64,000 nt of DNA from an uncultured Oscillospiraceae bacterium (lineage in GTDB: Bacteria > Bacillota > Clostridia > Oscillospirales > Oscillospiraceae): positions 45,832 through 109,831 of the forward strand of contig CAKTSA010000003.1 in the NCBI GenBank assembly GCA_934597585.1, written 5' to 3'. The position numbers were made by a program, and so were the translations under genes. Numbering within the stretch: position 1 is the stretch's first letter; each line of letters opens with the position of its first letter. The notes beneath the pieces are model-generated. The model searched no databases. It was not told where the DNA came from and saw only the letters and a program-made list of their open reading frames with translations. Of the stretch, positions 8,751 to 17,482 are shown piece by piece.

Positions 8751-8836
8751 GTAGGGGGCGGCGTCCTCGACGCCCCGCTCCCCTTACGAAAACGCTTCGG
8801 TAAACCGGCGGGCCGTCGAGGACGCCGGCCCCTACG
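8751..8836. repeat. Inverted REP-like pair between rpmH and rnpA
   Basis: Two hairpins with the stem GGCGTC/GACGCC (loop CTC), each bounded outside by GTAGGGG and its complement, face each other across about 30 bp. In mRNA the two could also pair with one another, which might separate rpmH from rnpA expression. That regulatory role is inferred. Confidence 0.7.
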
Positions 8837-8860
8837 GAGTATCCCCCACAAGGAGAAACC

Positions 8861-9205
8861 ATGAAAGCTGCCGTGACCGTAAAAGAGAATTATGTGTTCC
8901 GGCGCATTTATCGGAAGGGGAAGTCCAGCGTGCAGCCGGGGCTGGTGGTCTATTGCCAGAAAAACAGGCAGGGCAGGACCCGCCTGGGCGTCACCGTCAG
9001 CACCAAGTTGGGCAAGGCGGTGGTGCGCAACCATGTCCGCCGCCAGCTGCGGGAGATGTACCGCCTGCACCTGCCGGAGATGAAAAAGGGCTATGACGTG
9101 ATCCTGGTGGGCCGCGTCAAGGCCGTCCATACCCCCTACGGCAAGCTGGACAGGCAGTATACCCGGGCGCTGGACGCCCTGGGCCTGCTGGAAGTACAGG
9201 CATGA
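8861..9205 (+). CDS. rnpA: Ribonuclease P protein component
   Basis: Protein subunit of RNase P, which trims the 5' leader of tRNA precursors. The product has 114 residues. The signature [13 protein letters not shown] (RNxxRR) and the N-terminal [14 protein letters not shown] are diagnostic. It overlaps yidD by 4 bp (ATGA). Confidence 0.97.
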   Translation: MKAAVTVKENYVFRRIYRKGKSSVQPGLVVYCQKNRQGRTRLGVTVSTKLGKAVVRNHVRRQLREMYRLHLPEMKKGYDVILVGRVKAVHTPYGKLDRQYTRALDALGLLEVQA

Positions 9206-9414
9206 AGCGGGCGCTTCTGAAAGCCATCCGCTTTTACCAGACGGCGGTATCGCCCCTGTTTCCGCCCCGGTGCCGGTTCATCCCCACCTGCTCTCAGTAC
9301 GCGCTGGAGGCGGTGGAGAAGTACGGCGCCCTCAAGGGCGGCTGGCTGGCCTTCCGCCGTTTTCTCCGGTGCCATCCGTTCCACAAGGGCGGCTGGTACG
9401 ACCCCGTACCATGA
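9202..9414 (+). CDS. yidD: Membrane protein insertion efficiency factor YidD
   Basis: A 70-residue peripheral membrane protein that assists YidC-dependent insertion. Family motifs are [32 protein letters not shown] and a terminal [13 protein letters not shown]; the Cys residues are conserved. It overlaps rnpA by 4 bp and precedes yidC by 77 bp. Confidence 0.96.
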   Translation: MKRALLKAIRFYQTAVSPLFPPRCRFIPTCSQYALEAVEKYGALKGGWLAFRRFLRCHPFHKGGWYDPVP

Positions 9415-9491
9415 AAGATAATTGTCTGCGGTGTTTTCCCAGGAGTTTTCCCATCCCCCAACACAAGTAAACGACCTACGGAGGAAAAACA

Positions 9492-10595
9492 ATGTTTGCA
9501 CAAATCGGATATTATATCTGTGTGCCTTTTGCCTGGCTGACGAGAATGTTCTACAGCCTGACCGGCTCCTACGGCGTGGCCCTGATCCTCTTTACCCTGG
9601 TGGTGAAGCTGGTGATTCTGCCCTTCCAGATGAAGAGCAAGAAGAGCATGCTGCGCATGAACCGGATGCAGGGCAAGATCAAGGATATCCAGACCCGCTT
9701 CGCCAACAACAAGGAGCGGCAGCAGCAGGAGATGGCCGACCTGTACGCCAAGGAGGGCGTCAACCCCATGTCCGGCTGCCTGTGGTCCTTCCTGCCTTTC
9801 CCCATCCTGATCGCCCTGTACTATATCATCCGTACCCCCCTGCGGTTCTTCATGAACCTGTCCAACGAGGTGATCGCCGAGATCACCACGCTGGCCACCT
9901 CGCTGGGCTATACGGCCCCCGCCAGCAACAACGCCTATGAGCAGATCTATCTGACAGACTTCATCCATGACCACTGGGCGGATTTCGCCGGCAAGTTCGA
10001 CGGTCTGATTGATCTGGACTACAGCTTCCTGGGTGTGGATCTGGCCAGCCAGCCCTCTCAGGTGCTCAGCCAGTTCCCCGGCGGCGGTTGGCCGGTGTGG
10101 GGACTGCTGATCATGCCCTTCATCGCCGCTGGTCTGCAGCTGGTGATGAGCATGGTCTCCATGAAGGCCAGCTCCAACACCATGAACAGCCAGAGCAAGA
10201 TGATGATGTACCTGTTCCCCCTGATGACCATCTGGATGGGCTTCATGTTCCCCGCCGCTCTGTGCGTGTACTGGATCGCCAACGCCGCGTTCTCCGCCAT
10301 TCAGGAGGCTATCCTCACCAAGTTCTTCAACAAGAAGCTGGAAGAGGAGGAGTCCGACAAGGAGCGGGAGAAGCGGGAAAAGCGTGCCGCCAAGATGCAG
10401 GCCGCCCGCGAGAATTACAACAAGCAGCTGGAGCAGGCCAACGCCGCCAAGAAGCCCCAGCAGGGCAGCAAGAAAAAGTCCCAGCCCAAGGAAGAGCATA
10501 AGGAAAAGCGCGCCGCCACCACCGAGGCGGGCCGTGTGGGCAACCGCCCCTATGCCCGTGGCCGCGCCTACAGCGAGAAGCATTACGACGAATAA
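9492..10595 (+). CDS. yidC: Membrane protein insertase YidC/OxaA
   Basis: Oxa1-type insertase that folds proteins into the cytoplasmic membrane. The product has 367 residues. Hydrophobic segments occur near 20-42, around FLPFPILIALYYII, around GLLIMPFIAAGLQLVMSMVS and in LFPLMTIWMGFMFPAALCVY. There is no large periplasmic domain, as in Gram-positive homologues, and no lipobox is evident. The tail from about 285 is strongly charged (KKLEEEESDKEREKREKR), as expected for ribosome contact. Confidence 0.96.
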   Translation: MFAQIGYYICVPFAWLTRMFYSLTGSYGVALILFTLVVKLVILPFQMKSKKSMLRMNRMQGKIKDIQTRFANNKERQQQEMADLYAKEGVNPMSGCLWSFLPFPILIALYYIIRTPLRFFMNLSNEVIAEITTLATSLGYTAPASNNAYEQIYLTDFIHDHWADFAGKFDGLIDLDYSFLGVDLASQPSQVLSQFPGGGWPVWGLLIMPFIAAGLQLVMSMVSMKASSNTMNSQSKMMMYLFPLMTIWMGFMFPAALCVYWIANAAFSAIQEAILTKFFNKKLEEEESDKEREKREKRAAKMQAARENYNKQLEQANAAKKPQQGSKKKSQPKEEHKEKRAATTEAGRVGNRPYARGRAYSEKHYDE

Positions 10596-10607
10596 GGAGT
10601 TTTGTCT

Positions 10608-11468
10608 ATGAGTTATATCGATGTAACAGGCAAGACCGAGGAAGAGGCCATCGGCAAAGCCCTTGCCCAGCTGGGCATGGACCGGGACGATGTGTCTGTG
10701 GAGATCCTGGAGCGGGCCAAGAGCGGTTTCCTGGGCATGGGCGCCAAGCCCGCCCGCGTCCGCGTGACCTATGGTCCCGACGAAGCCCCCATGGAGGAGG
10801 TCGCCGCGCCTGTCAAGCCTGTTGTGGAGAAGGTCGAGAAGAAGGAGGAGGCGCCCAAGCCTCAGCCCAGACCCCAGAGACCCCAGCAGCCCAAGCCCCA
10901 GCAGCCCAGGCAGAATAAGCCCCAGCCCAAGCGGGAAGAGCGCCCTGCCCAGCCTGTGGAAAAGCCTGCCGCTCCCGCTGTGGAGCTGCCGGAGTGCCAC
11001 GACGAAAACGCCCAGCGCATCATCGCGTTCCTGACCGGCCTGCTGGAGCATATGGAGAGCCCCGCCGCCGTGAAGGTGTACGAGGAGGAGGAGAAGGGCC
11101 GGTACAAGGCCATTCTGGAGGGTCAGAAGCTGGGCGCCCTGATCGGCCGCCGGGGCGAGACCTTGGATGCCATCCAGCAGCTGACCAACTACGCCGTCAA
11201 CAGCGGCAGCGAGAAGCGCATCCGCATCCACGTGGACGCCGAGAACTACCGGGCCCGCCGGGAGGCCAGCCTGGAGAGCCTGGCCATGAAGGTGGCCGCC
11301 AAGGTGAAGAAATATCGCCGCAGCGTCACGCTGGAGGCCATGAACGCCTACGAGCGCCATGTGATCCACGCCGCCCTGCAGGACGTGAAGGGTGTCACCA
11401 CCTATTCCGTCGGTACCGAGCCCAACCGCCGCGTGGTGGTGGCCTTTGACCGAGGGGAGAACAACTGA
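10608..11468 (+). CDS. jag: Jag (KhpB/EloR) RNA-binding protein
   Basis: Cytoplasmic RNA-binding regulator linked to cell elongation in Gram-positives. The product has 286 residues: a Jag-N domain (about 1-52, SYIDVTGKTEEEAI), a Pro/Gln/Lys linker (about 60-125), a KH domain with LIGRRGETLDAIQQL, and an R3H domain with NAYERHVIHAALQ. I prefer the ATG at 10608 to the TTG at 10602 because AAGGAG is correctly spaced for it. It ends the operon at a terminator. Confidence 0.95.
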   Translation: MSYIDVTGKTEEEAIGKALAQLGMDRDDVSVEILERAKSGFLGMGAKPARVRVTYGPDEAPMEEVAAPVKPVVEKVEKKEEAPKPQPRPQRPQQPKPQQPRQNKPQPKREERPAQPVEKPAAPAVELPECHDENAQRIIAFLTGLLEHMESPAAVKVYEEEEKGRYKAILEGQKLGALIGRRGETLDAIQQLTNYAVNSGSEKRIRIHVDAENYRARREASLESLAMKVAAKVKKYRRSVTLEAMNAYERHVIHAALQDVKGVTTYSVGTEPNRRVVVAFDRGENN

Positions 11469-11471
11469 CAG

Positions 11472-11500
11472 AAAAAACCGCCCGTTTGGGCGGTTTTTTT
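11472..11500 (+). terminator. Rho-independent terminator after jag
   Basis: ACCGCCC pairs with GGGCGGT across a short TTT-type loop and is followed by seven T residues, directly after the jag stop. Confidence 0.9.
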
Positions 11501-11567
11501 ATCAGAGAAGCGCGATGGTGCCGCGGCGGCACAGCGCTTTATGCTGCTCTTTTCTCTCTTCTCTTTC

Positions 11568-11596
11568 TTGTCTTTCCCGCCGGTATGTGCTATGCT
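11568..11596 (+). promoter_or_regulatory. Probable promoter of the radical SAM operon
   Basis: TTGTCT and TATGCT are separated by 17 bp, about 36 bp upstream of the start codon. AAGGAGG follows at 11620-11626. Confidence 0.55.
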
Positions 11597-11631
11597 GTGG
11601 GCGGGAGCGCTGCGCTTCCAAGGAGGAACCT

Positions 11632-13011
11632 ATGAAACACATGACATTCCGCGAACGGCGCTATCGCCGGGCACATCTGGACTGTGTGCGCCACATCACC
11701 CTGGACCCCAAGGGCCCCGGCGTGGTGCGCATCCACATGATCCCGCCCAGGGACGAAACGCCGGACGCACCCTTTCTGCTGCTGCTGAACGGCGCCCGGC
11801 TGGTGCCGCTGAATCTCAGCTGGGCCATCATGCTGGCCAATCTCATGGACCAGCTGCAGGCCTACGAGGGTCAGGAGCTGGCGGAGGACCGCTGGCAGGC
11901 CCTGCTGACGGCGGCGGTGGAGGAGACCCACCGCACTTACCCCCGCACCAGGCGGCAGACCCTGGCGGCGGACCTGCACCTGATGCTGACCAGCCTCATC
12001 GCCATCGCCCAGGGCCGCGAGCCGGAGGCGGAGGTGGACCTGCTGACCCTGGCGGACTACGCCCCGGAGATGACCGCGCCCCACCGGATGGATCTGATGG
12101 TCAGCGCCATGGAGAAGGACGGTGGGTGGCACTGCAACCAGAAGTGCCTGCACTGCTACGCGGCGGGACAGCCCATGGGGGAGACCGAGGAGCTGTCCAC
12201 CGAGCAGTGGAAAACCATCCTGGACACCCTGCGCAGGGCCAACATCCCACAGGTGACCTTTACCGGCGGCGAGCCCACGCTGCGCAGCGACCTGGTGGAG
12301 CTGGTGCAGGCGGCGGAGTGGTTCGTCACCCGCTTGAACACCAACGGCCGCTTGTTGACACCGGAGCTGTGCGCGGGACTGTATGACGCCAGCCTGGACA
12401 GCGTCCAGGTGACGCTCTACAGCGCTGAGGGCAACATCCACAACCAGCTGGTGGGGGTCAACGGCTTCAACGACACAGTGCAGGGCATCCGCCACGCGGT
12501 GGAGGCCGGGCTCATCGTGTCGGTGAACACGCCCCTGTGCTCTCTCAACACCCACTATGCCGACACGCTGCGGTTCGCCCACAGTCTGGGGGTGCGGTAC
12601 GCCACCTGCTCCGGGCTGATCCCCTCCGGCAGCGCCTGCGGCCAGGAGAGCCGGGCCACCGCCCTGACCGCCGACGAGCTGACGGACATCCTCCGCCAGG
12701 CGGTGGACACCGCCCGGGAGCTGGGCATGGAGCTGGACTTCACCTCCCCCGGCTGGCTGGAGGAGGGGACACTGCGGGATCTGGGGCTGAGTCTGATCCC
12801 CAGCTGCGGCGCGTGCCTCTCCAACATGGCGGTGACGCCGGACGGCAAGGTGGTGCCCTGTCAGAGCTGGCTGTCAGAAGAGCCGTTGGGCGACCTGCTC
12901 CGCGACGACTGGGCGGACATCTGGAACAGTCCCCGCTGCGCCGCCATCCGGGCGGAGAGCGTCAAGATGGAGCACCTCTGCCAGCTGAAGGGAAGGGGGG
13001 CGGCGGAATGA
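11632..13011 (+). CDS. Radical SAM/SPASM enzyme, probable peptide-modifying maturase
   Basis: A 459-residue radical SAM protein. The iron-sulphur cluster motif is CNQKCLHC with Cys168, Cys172 and Cys175; the SAM-binding GGE motif is TFTGGEPTL near 205. The C terminus is SPASM-like, with Cys392, Cys395, Cys410, Cys436 and Cys450 and the phrase TPDGKVVPCQSW. Residues 1-155 form an extra N-terminal region (LLLLNGARLVPLNLS), possibly a peptide-binding domain like PqqD, but I cannot prove this. The stop overlaps the next ATG (ATGA), so it is coupled to the CxC-tail protein. Family knowledge says SPASM proteins often modify peptides or enzymes; the substrate here is inferred. Confidence 0.85.
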   Translation: MKHMTFRERRYRRAHLDCVRHITLDPKGPGVVRIHMIPPRDETPDAPFLLLLNGARLVPLNLSWAIMLANLMDQLQAYEGQELAEDRWQALLTAAVEETHRTYPRTRRQTLAADLHLMLTSLIAIAQGREPEAEVDLLTLADYAPEMTAPHRMDLMVSAMEKDGGWHCNQKCLHCYAAGQPMGETEELSTEQWKTILDTLRRANIPQVTFTGGEPTLRSDLVELVQAAEWFVTRLNTNGRLLTPELCAGLYDASLDSVQVTLYSAEGNIHNQLVGVNGFNDTVQGIRHAVEAGLIVSVNTPLCSLNTHYADTLRFAHSLGVRYATCSGLIPSGSACGQESRATALTADELTDILRQAVDTARELGMELDFTSPGWLEEGTLRDLGLSLIPSCGACLSNMAVTPDGKVVPCQSWLSEEPLGDLLRDDWADIWNSPRCAAIRAESVKMEHLCQLKGRGAAE

Positions 13012-14111
13012 AAAAGCTTCTCACATTGCTGCTGGCCCTGGGCCTCGCCCTGTGCCTCAGCGTGACCGCCTGGGCGGATTACGACTACATCGACCGCTAT
13101 GATGTGACCGTCACCCCCGACACCGACGACGGCAGTCTGCAGATTACCGTCTCCCTGGAGTGGACGGCCCTGGAAGCCCTGCCCTACGGCCAGGAACTGA
13201 AGATCGGCGTGCCTAACGGCTCCATCCGGGAGGAGACGGCCCTGACGGACAACATCGAGCGGCTGGACTACGACAACAGCTACATGTACGTCTACCTGAA
13301 CCGGGCCTACAACGCGGACGAGACGTTTACCTTCGCCTATTCCTGGGTGCAGGAGTATATGTACACGCTGGACGGCAATGCGGTGTCCTACGACTACACC
13401 CCCGGCTGGTTCGACGAGGCGCAGATCGGCGTGATGACCCTGACGTGGAACGACCCGGCAGGGGTCGAGGGCGATTACAGCGCCACCACCAATCCGCTGG
13501 GAACGGAGGAGCAGCACGACGGCGTTATCCTGACGGCCTACGGCGTGGACTACGGTATGACCATGACCGTCAACGTCCGGTATGACAGCTGGCCCGCCGC
13601 GCTGGATCAGTCCTTCAGCGCCGACAACGTGCCCGCCGACTACAACGGCGGCTATTACGACAATTACGACGACGGCTACGGCTACTATGACGACAGCGGC
13701 GACGGCCTTCTTGTGATGCTGGCCATCATTGTGCTGATCGTCTTTCTGGTGATCCTTCTGGCCGGAAGGAACGACGGCTATCGGGGCGGCTTCGGCACAC
13801 GGTACGTGTACGTGGGCCACCTGTGGTACCCCGCCGGGCCCGACGGCAGACCCCGGCCCGGCAGCGTGGGTACGCCCCACCGGCCCAGGCCTCCCACCAG
13901 CGGCCGCAGCGGCGGCTTCGGCGGCGGCAGCCGGGGCGGCGGATTTGGCGGAGGCGGCTTCGGCGGCGGAGGCCACTGCGCCTGTGCCAGCAGCTGCGCG
14001 TGTGCCTGCGCCTGCGCCTGTGCCGGCGGCGGCCGGGCCGGCTGCAGCGCCAAGAATCTCTACGGCGCAGTGAAGCTGAGCCGGGAGGTAACGGAGCGGT
14101 TGGAAGAATAA
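13008..14111 (+). CDS. Membrane protein with Gly-rich, Cys-Ala-Cys tail
   Basis: Unrecognised 367-residue exported protein. It has a signal peptide (1-23, MKKLLTLLLALGLALCLSVT), an extracellular beta-rich region (25-200) and a Tyr/Asp/Gly-rich stretch (210-232). A transmembrane helix spans about 233-252. The cytoplasmic part has a Pro/Arg segment, GGFGGGSRGGGFGGGG (302-317) and eight Cys at 324, 326, 330, 332, 334, 336, 338 and 346. The sequence after the tail is amphipathic (YGAVKLSREVTERLEE). Its start overlaps the radical SAM stop. The regular Cys-Ala alternation next to a SPASM enzyme suggests a modified or metal-binding tail; this is inference. Confidence 0.8.
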   Translation: MKKLLTLLLALGLALCLSVTAWADYDYIDRYDVTVTPDTDDGSLQITVSLEWTALEALPYGQELKIGVPNGSIREETALTDNIERLDYDNSYMYVYLNRAYNADETFTFAYSWVQEYMYTLDGNAVSYDYTPGWFDEAQIGVMTLTWNDPAGVEGDYSATTNPLGTEEQHDGVILTAYGVDYGMTMTVNVRYDSWPAALDQSFSADNVPADYNGGYYDNYDDGYGYYDDSGDGLLVMLAIIVLIVFLVILLAGRNDGYRGGFGTRYVYVGHLWYPAGPDGRPRPGSVGTPHRPRPPTSGRSGGFGGGSRGGGFGGGGFGGGGHCACASSCACACACACAGGGRAGCSAKNLYGAVKLSREVTERLEE

Positions 14112-14124
14112 ATTTTTTGGGGTT

Positions 14125-14560
14125 GTTTCGCGCTTCCGAGCACGACCTACTTTTGCCAATAGCGGCAAAAGTAGGCAAAAGCGCCAGAAGGAACCTCCGG
14201 TTCCTTCACCTCCCGGCGCGCTATACGATGTACGGAATTGTCATTGCATACCGCACGTTCACGTAAGATGTTCTTTTTCGATTCGATAAAAGGATCGTCT
14301 CATCACCAGCGCCGCTGCCGCTGATGCCAACGCCGAACAGCGCTTCAGTGTCTACCGTTGAGATTGGGAGCGGCAGCGGCGCGAAAAGGAAATCGATGCG
14401 TCATACAAAACGATAACATCCGTGTTCCGTGAACGCGTGGTATAAGGCATCAAATTTGTACACGGTATAGCGTGCGCGGATTCTTAAACCGCAGGTTTAA
14501 GTGGCGTTTTTGGTTACTTTTGCCGCCAAGGGCAAAAGTAACTCACGCCGGAGCGCGAAA
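14125..14560. repeat. LCP composite palindromic repeat, copy 4
   Basis: A clean full copy of about 436 bp without module D or REP pairs, so it is a good reference. Left arm type A, centre about 45 bp, right arm type B. The inner parts align as reverse complements: the left has GCGCGCTATACGATGTAC and CGTTCACG, the right has GTGAACGCG and GTACACGGTATAGCG. It lies between the CxC-tail gene and the candidate ncRNA. Confidence 0.87.
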
Positions 14561-14575
14561 ATCTCCTATCGAAAA

Positions 14576-14614
14576 AAATATAAAAAGGAGCCGCGTTCTG
14601 CACCAGAACGCGGC
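14576..14614 (-). terminator. Terminator of the candidate ncRNA
   Basis: On the minus strand GAGCCGCGTTCTG pairs with CAGAACGCGGCTC across GTG-type loop bases, then TTTTTATATTTTTTT. It is among the strongest terminators in the window, yet no minus-strand gene lies upstream of it. Confidence 0.85.
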
Positions 14615-14750
14615 TCAAGCGGGTGGGATATTGGAAAGCTTCCGGGTATTATGGTACACCATCTGCCCCCCACTTGTCCATAGGAGGTTTTGTCGTCTTT
14701 CCGCTTCTTTTGGCGCGTCTCGTCGAAACGCACAAAAAATGTTGCACTTT
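14576..14750 (-). ncRNA. Candidate structured ncRNA upstream of hpf
   Basis: On the minus strand, a segment of about 175 nt with no plausible protein ends in a strong terminator. It includes purine-rich GTGGGGGGCAGATGG, the small palindrome GGTGTACC and GGAAGCTTTCC. The start is guessed from a weak TTGAAA box at about 14790. The position, next to and divergent from hpf (also called raiA), recalls the raiA RNA motif reported near that gene, but I cannot confirm the consensus and the strand relationship is a concern. It could also be a 6S-like RNA. Confidence 0.4.
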
Positions 14751-14782
14751 TGTGAACTTTCCCTAAATTTACTGTGATGCTC

Positions 14783-14812
14783 TTTTCAAACACAGGGCAA
14801 TGTGCTATAATG
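14783..14812 (+). promoter_or_regulatory. hpf promoter
   Basis: TTTTCA and TATAAT with 17 bp between them, giving a 5' leader of about 60 nt before hpf. Confidence 0.65.
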
Positions 14813-14879
14813 CGGACAAGGATAAGGGGAAATCCCTCCCCGACCCTATGTTCCGTATCCCAAGAAAGGAGCAACCAAT

Positions 14880-15416
14880 ATGAAGTTCACATTCGCCTGC
14901 AAGAAGATCGCGCTGAACGACTCCATCAAGGAGTACGCCGAGAAAAAGATCAGCAAACTCGACCGGTACTTCGCGGAGGAAGCGGACGCATTTGTGACCT
15001 TTGCCGTGGAAAAGAAGAACCGCTGCACCGTAGAGCTGACCATCCGCGCCGCCAACGGCACCCTGTTCCGTGCCCAGGCCGAGGATCCCGACGGTGACAT
15101 GCGGGGCGCCATCGACGGGACTGTCAGTTTCATCGAGCGCCGCATCCGCAAGAACAAGACCCGCCTGGCCAAGAACCTGCGGCCGGAGGTCATGGAGCCG
15201 GAGCTGCCGGAGTTCCATGTGGAGGAAGAGGATGAGTTCCACGTGGTGCGCACCAAGCGCTTCGCCGTCAAGCCCATGACCATTGACGAGGCCATCTTGC
15301 AGATGAACCTGCTGGATCATTCCTTCTATGTCTTCCGCAACGTGGCGGACGACACCATCTCCGTGGTCTACCGCCGCAACAACGGCGGCTACGGCATCAT
15401 CGAGACGAAGGAATAA
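14880..15416 (+). CDS. hpf: Ribosome hibernation promoting factor, long form
   Basis: A 178-residue HPF (also called RaiA/YvyD) that pairs 70S ribosomes into 100S dimers in stationary phase. The N-terminal ribosome-binding domain (1-100) starts FACKKIALNDSIKEYAEKKI. The C-terminal dimerisation domain (about 120-178) carries VRTKRFAVKPMTIDEAILQM and NNGGYGIIE. AAGGAG lies 9 bp before the ATG. It is monocistronic and followed by a terminator. Confidence 0.97.
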   Translation: MKFTFACKKIALNDSIKEYAEKKISKLDRYFAEEADAFVTFAVEKKNRCTVELTIRAANGTLFRAQAEDPDGDMRGAIDGTVSFIERRIRKNKTRLAKNLRPEVMEPELPEFHVEEEDEFHVVRTKRFAVKPMTIDEAILQMNLLDHSFYVFRNVADDTISVVYRRNNGGYGIIETKE

Positions 15417-15426
15417 TATATAGCTC

Positions 15427-15456
15427 AAAAAGCCACCCGAAAGGGTGGCTTTTTTT
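15427..15456 (+). terminator. Terminator after hpf
   Basis: AGCCACCC pairs with GGGTGGCT around a GAAA-type loop, followed by seven T residues. Confidence 0.9.
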
Positions 15457-15460
15457 GTAG

Positions 15461-15574
15461 TGAAGAGAGAAAAGTGAAAAGTGAAGAGTTTCGGTATGCC
15501 GCCTGCGGCGGCATGATTGAAATTGTGCCGCAAAGCGGCACACCTCAGTTTTTCACTTTTCTCTTTTCACTGAA
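15461..15574. repeat. AGTGAAAAGTGAA-type inverted repeat
   Basis: A 114-bp element whose ends, AGAGAAAAGTGAAAAGTGAA and its near complement, enclose two hairpins (ATGCCGCCTGCGGCGGCAT and TGCCGCAAAGCGGCA). Related partial copies lie at 17483-17581 and 51205-51268, always beside terminators. Confidence 0.7.
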
Positions 15575-15575
15575 C

Positions 15576-15606
15576 AAAGAAAAGGCGGCTCACGCCGCCT
15601 TTTCCT
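15576..15606 (-). terminator. Terminator of glyS
   Basis: AAAGGCGGC and GCCGCCTTT form a stem with runs of A and T on both sides. It sits 8 bp beyond the glyS stop and could work in both directions. Confidence 0.8.
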
Positions 15607-15613
15607 TTGTTTT

Positions 15614-17035
15614 TTAGTACGCCAGCTTCTCTGCCAGATAGGCCTTCAGCTCGCTGATGGGGATGCGCACCTGCTCCATGGAGTCACGCTCGCGGACGGT
15701 GACGCAGTTGTCGCCGGCCTTCTCCGCGTCGCCCACGGTGTCGAAGTCCACGGTGATGCAGTAGGGGGTGCCCACCTCGTCCTCGCGGCGGTAGCGCTTG
15801 CCGATGGAGCCGGTCTCGTCGAAGTCGATCATCCACTCCTTGCTGAGTTCCTCGTAGATCTTGCGGGCAGGCTCGCTGAGCTTCTTGCTGAGGGGCAGGA
15901 TGGCGGCCTTGTAGGGCGCCAGCGCGGGATGCAGGTGCAGCACCACGCGGACGTCGTTCTTGGCCTCGTCCACGACCTCCTCGTCATAGGCGTCCACCAG
16001 CACGGCCAGCACGCTGCGCTCCACGCCCAGAGACGGCTCCACCACATAGGGGATGTAGCGCTCGTTGGTCTCGGGATCGAAATAGGTCAGATCCTTGCCG
16101 GACACGGTCTGGTGCTGGGTCAGGTCGTAGTCGGTGCGGTCGGCCACGCCCCACAGCTCGCCCCAGCCGAAGGGGAACAGGAACTCGAAGTCCGTGGTGG
16201 CCTTGGAGTAGAAGCACAGCTCCTCGGGATCGTGGTCACGCAGCCGCAGGTTCTCGTCCTTCAGGCCGATGCCCAGCAGCCAGTTGTGGCAGAAGGTGCG
16301 CCAGTAGTTGAACCACTCCAGGTCGGTGCCGGGCTTGCAGAAGAACTCCAGCTCCATCTGCTCGAACTCGCGGACGCGGAAGATGAAGTTGCCCGGGGTG
16401 ATCTCGTTGCGGAAGGACTTGCCGATCTGGCACACGCCGAAGGGCAGCTTGCGGCGGGTGGTGCGCTGGGTGTTGACGAAGTTGGTGAAGATGCCCTGTG
16501 CCGTCTCGGGACGGAGGTACACGGTGTTCTTGGCGTCCTCGGTAACGCCCTGGAAGGTCTTGAACATCAGGTTGAACTGGCGGATGTCGGTGAAGTTATG
16601 CTTGCCGCAGGAGGGGCAGGGGATGTTCTTGTCCTCCACGAAGTCCTTCATCTCCTGCTGGGAGAAGGCGTCGATGGGCTTGGGCAGCTCAAAACCGTTC
16701 TGCTGGCACCACTCCTCGATCAGCTTGTCGGCGCGGAAGCGCTCCTTGCACTCCTTGCAGTCCATCAGGGGATCGGAGAAGCCGGCCAGATGGCCGCTGG
16801 CCACCCAGGTCTGGGGGTTCATGAGGATGGCGGCGTCCTGACCCACGTTGTAGGGGTTCTCCTGGACGAACTTCTTCCACCAGGCCTTCTTGATGTTGTT
16901 CTTCAGCTCCACGCCCAGGGGGCCGTAGTCCCAGGTGTTGGCCAGGCCGCCGTAGATCTCGGAGCCTGCGAAGATGATGCCGCGGTTCTTGCACAGCGCC
17001 ACGATCTTATCCATGGTCTTTTCAGTGTTTTTCAT
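15614..17035 (-). CDS. glyS: Glycyl-tRNA synthetase, dimeric type
   Basis: Class II enzyme that charges tRNA-Gly. The product has 473 residues, of the single-chain alpha2 type (sometimes called glyQS) and not the alpha2-beta2 type. Motifs: [20 protein letters not shown] at the N terminus, a CKEC...CPSC zinc-binding insertion, motif 2 with [20 protein letters not shown], and [13 protein letters not shown] for motif 3. A T-box leader lies upstream, so expression should respond to uncharged tRNA-Gly; a tRNA-Gly gene is at 52.9 kb. Confidence 0.97.
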   Translation of the reverse strand: MKNTEKTMDKIVALCKNRGIIFAGSEIYGGLANTWDYGPLGVELKNNIKKAWWKKFVQENPYNVGQDAAILMNPQTWVASGHLAGFSDPLMDCKECKERFRADKLIEEWCQQNGFELPKPIDAFSQQEMKDFVEDKNIPCPSCGKHNFTDIRQFNLMFKTFQGVTEDAKNTVYLRPETAQGIFTNFVNTQRTTRRKLPFGVCQIGKSFRNEITPGNFIFRVREFEQMELEFFCKPGTDLEWFNYWRTFCHNWLLGIGLKDENLRLRDHDPEELCFYSKATTDFEFLFPFGWGELWGVADRTDYDLTQHQTVSGKDLTYFDPETNERYIPYVVEPSLGVERSVLAVLVDAYDEEVVDEAKNDVRVVLHLHPALAPYKAAILPLSKKLSEPARKIYEELSKEWMIDFDETGSIGKRYRREDEVGTPYCITVDFDTVGDAEKAGDNCVTVRERDSMEQVRIPISELKAYLAEKLAY

Positions 17036-17224
17036 GGTGATATCTCCTTTGTTCTTTATTATGATTCTTTCTCGGTTATTTATATTTAATCAGTTTTTGC
17101 CGCGGTTTATCCGTGGCAAAAACACCATAAAAGCGACCAACGGGAGCTCTCGCATCGACCAAAGCACCGCAGGTGCTGCGATAAATGCGAGTTCCTACTT
17201 GGAAAACAACGTTTTCCAAGTAAT
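17036..17224 (-). other. Long leader between the T-box and glyS, with three hairpins
   Basis: About 190 bp of AT-richer leader follow the T-box terminator. It contains ACTTGGAAAAC/GTTTTCCAAGT, a CTCGCAT/ATGCGAG stem enclosing GCACCGCAGGTGC, and TTTTGCC/GGCAAAA. Most T-box genes start soon after the antiterminator, so this gap is unusual. No open frame was found here. Confidence 0.5.
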
Positions 17225-17405
17225 ATAAAAAGCCCTGATACCGTCGTAACGGTATCAGGGCGAACTAAACAACTAGTCCGTGGTTCCACCTGAATTTGGA
17301 TGCATCCACACTCTTACTGCCGGTAACGGGGCGTCCGGCGGGCATTTCCTCCCGCAGCTCCGGGCAGCCACGCCCATCATCGCCTGTTGCTTTGCCTAGA
17401 ATAGC
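17225..17405 (-). promoter_or_regulatory. T-box riboswitch (glycine)
   Basis: On the minus strand the conserved T-box sequence AGGTGGAACCACG lies at 17291-17279. It is followed by a terminator whose stem is GCCCTGATACC/GGTATCAGGGC (17231-17261) with a T tract. An upstream GC-rich stem-loop region (17300-17400) would be Stem I. I could not fix the specifier codon by eye. Binding of uncharged tRNA should favour the antiterminator and switch glyS on. Confidence 0.88.
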
Positions 17406-17482
17406 ACGTTTTTTTGCGGGTGTCAAGGAAATTTGGGAAAAGCACCGCGGGAAAATACCGATATGCGCTGCCTTTTGCCTCA

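Noticed and set aside
14566..14874. A 102-codon minus-strand frame overlapping the candidate ncRNA
   Set aside because: Its C terminus translates a terminator hairpin, it has no ribosome binding site, and the composition is not protein-like.
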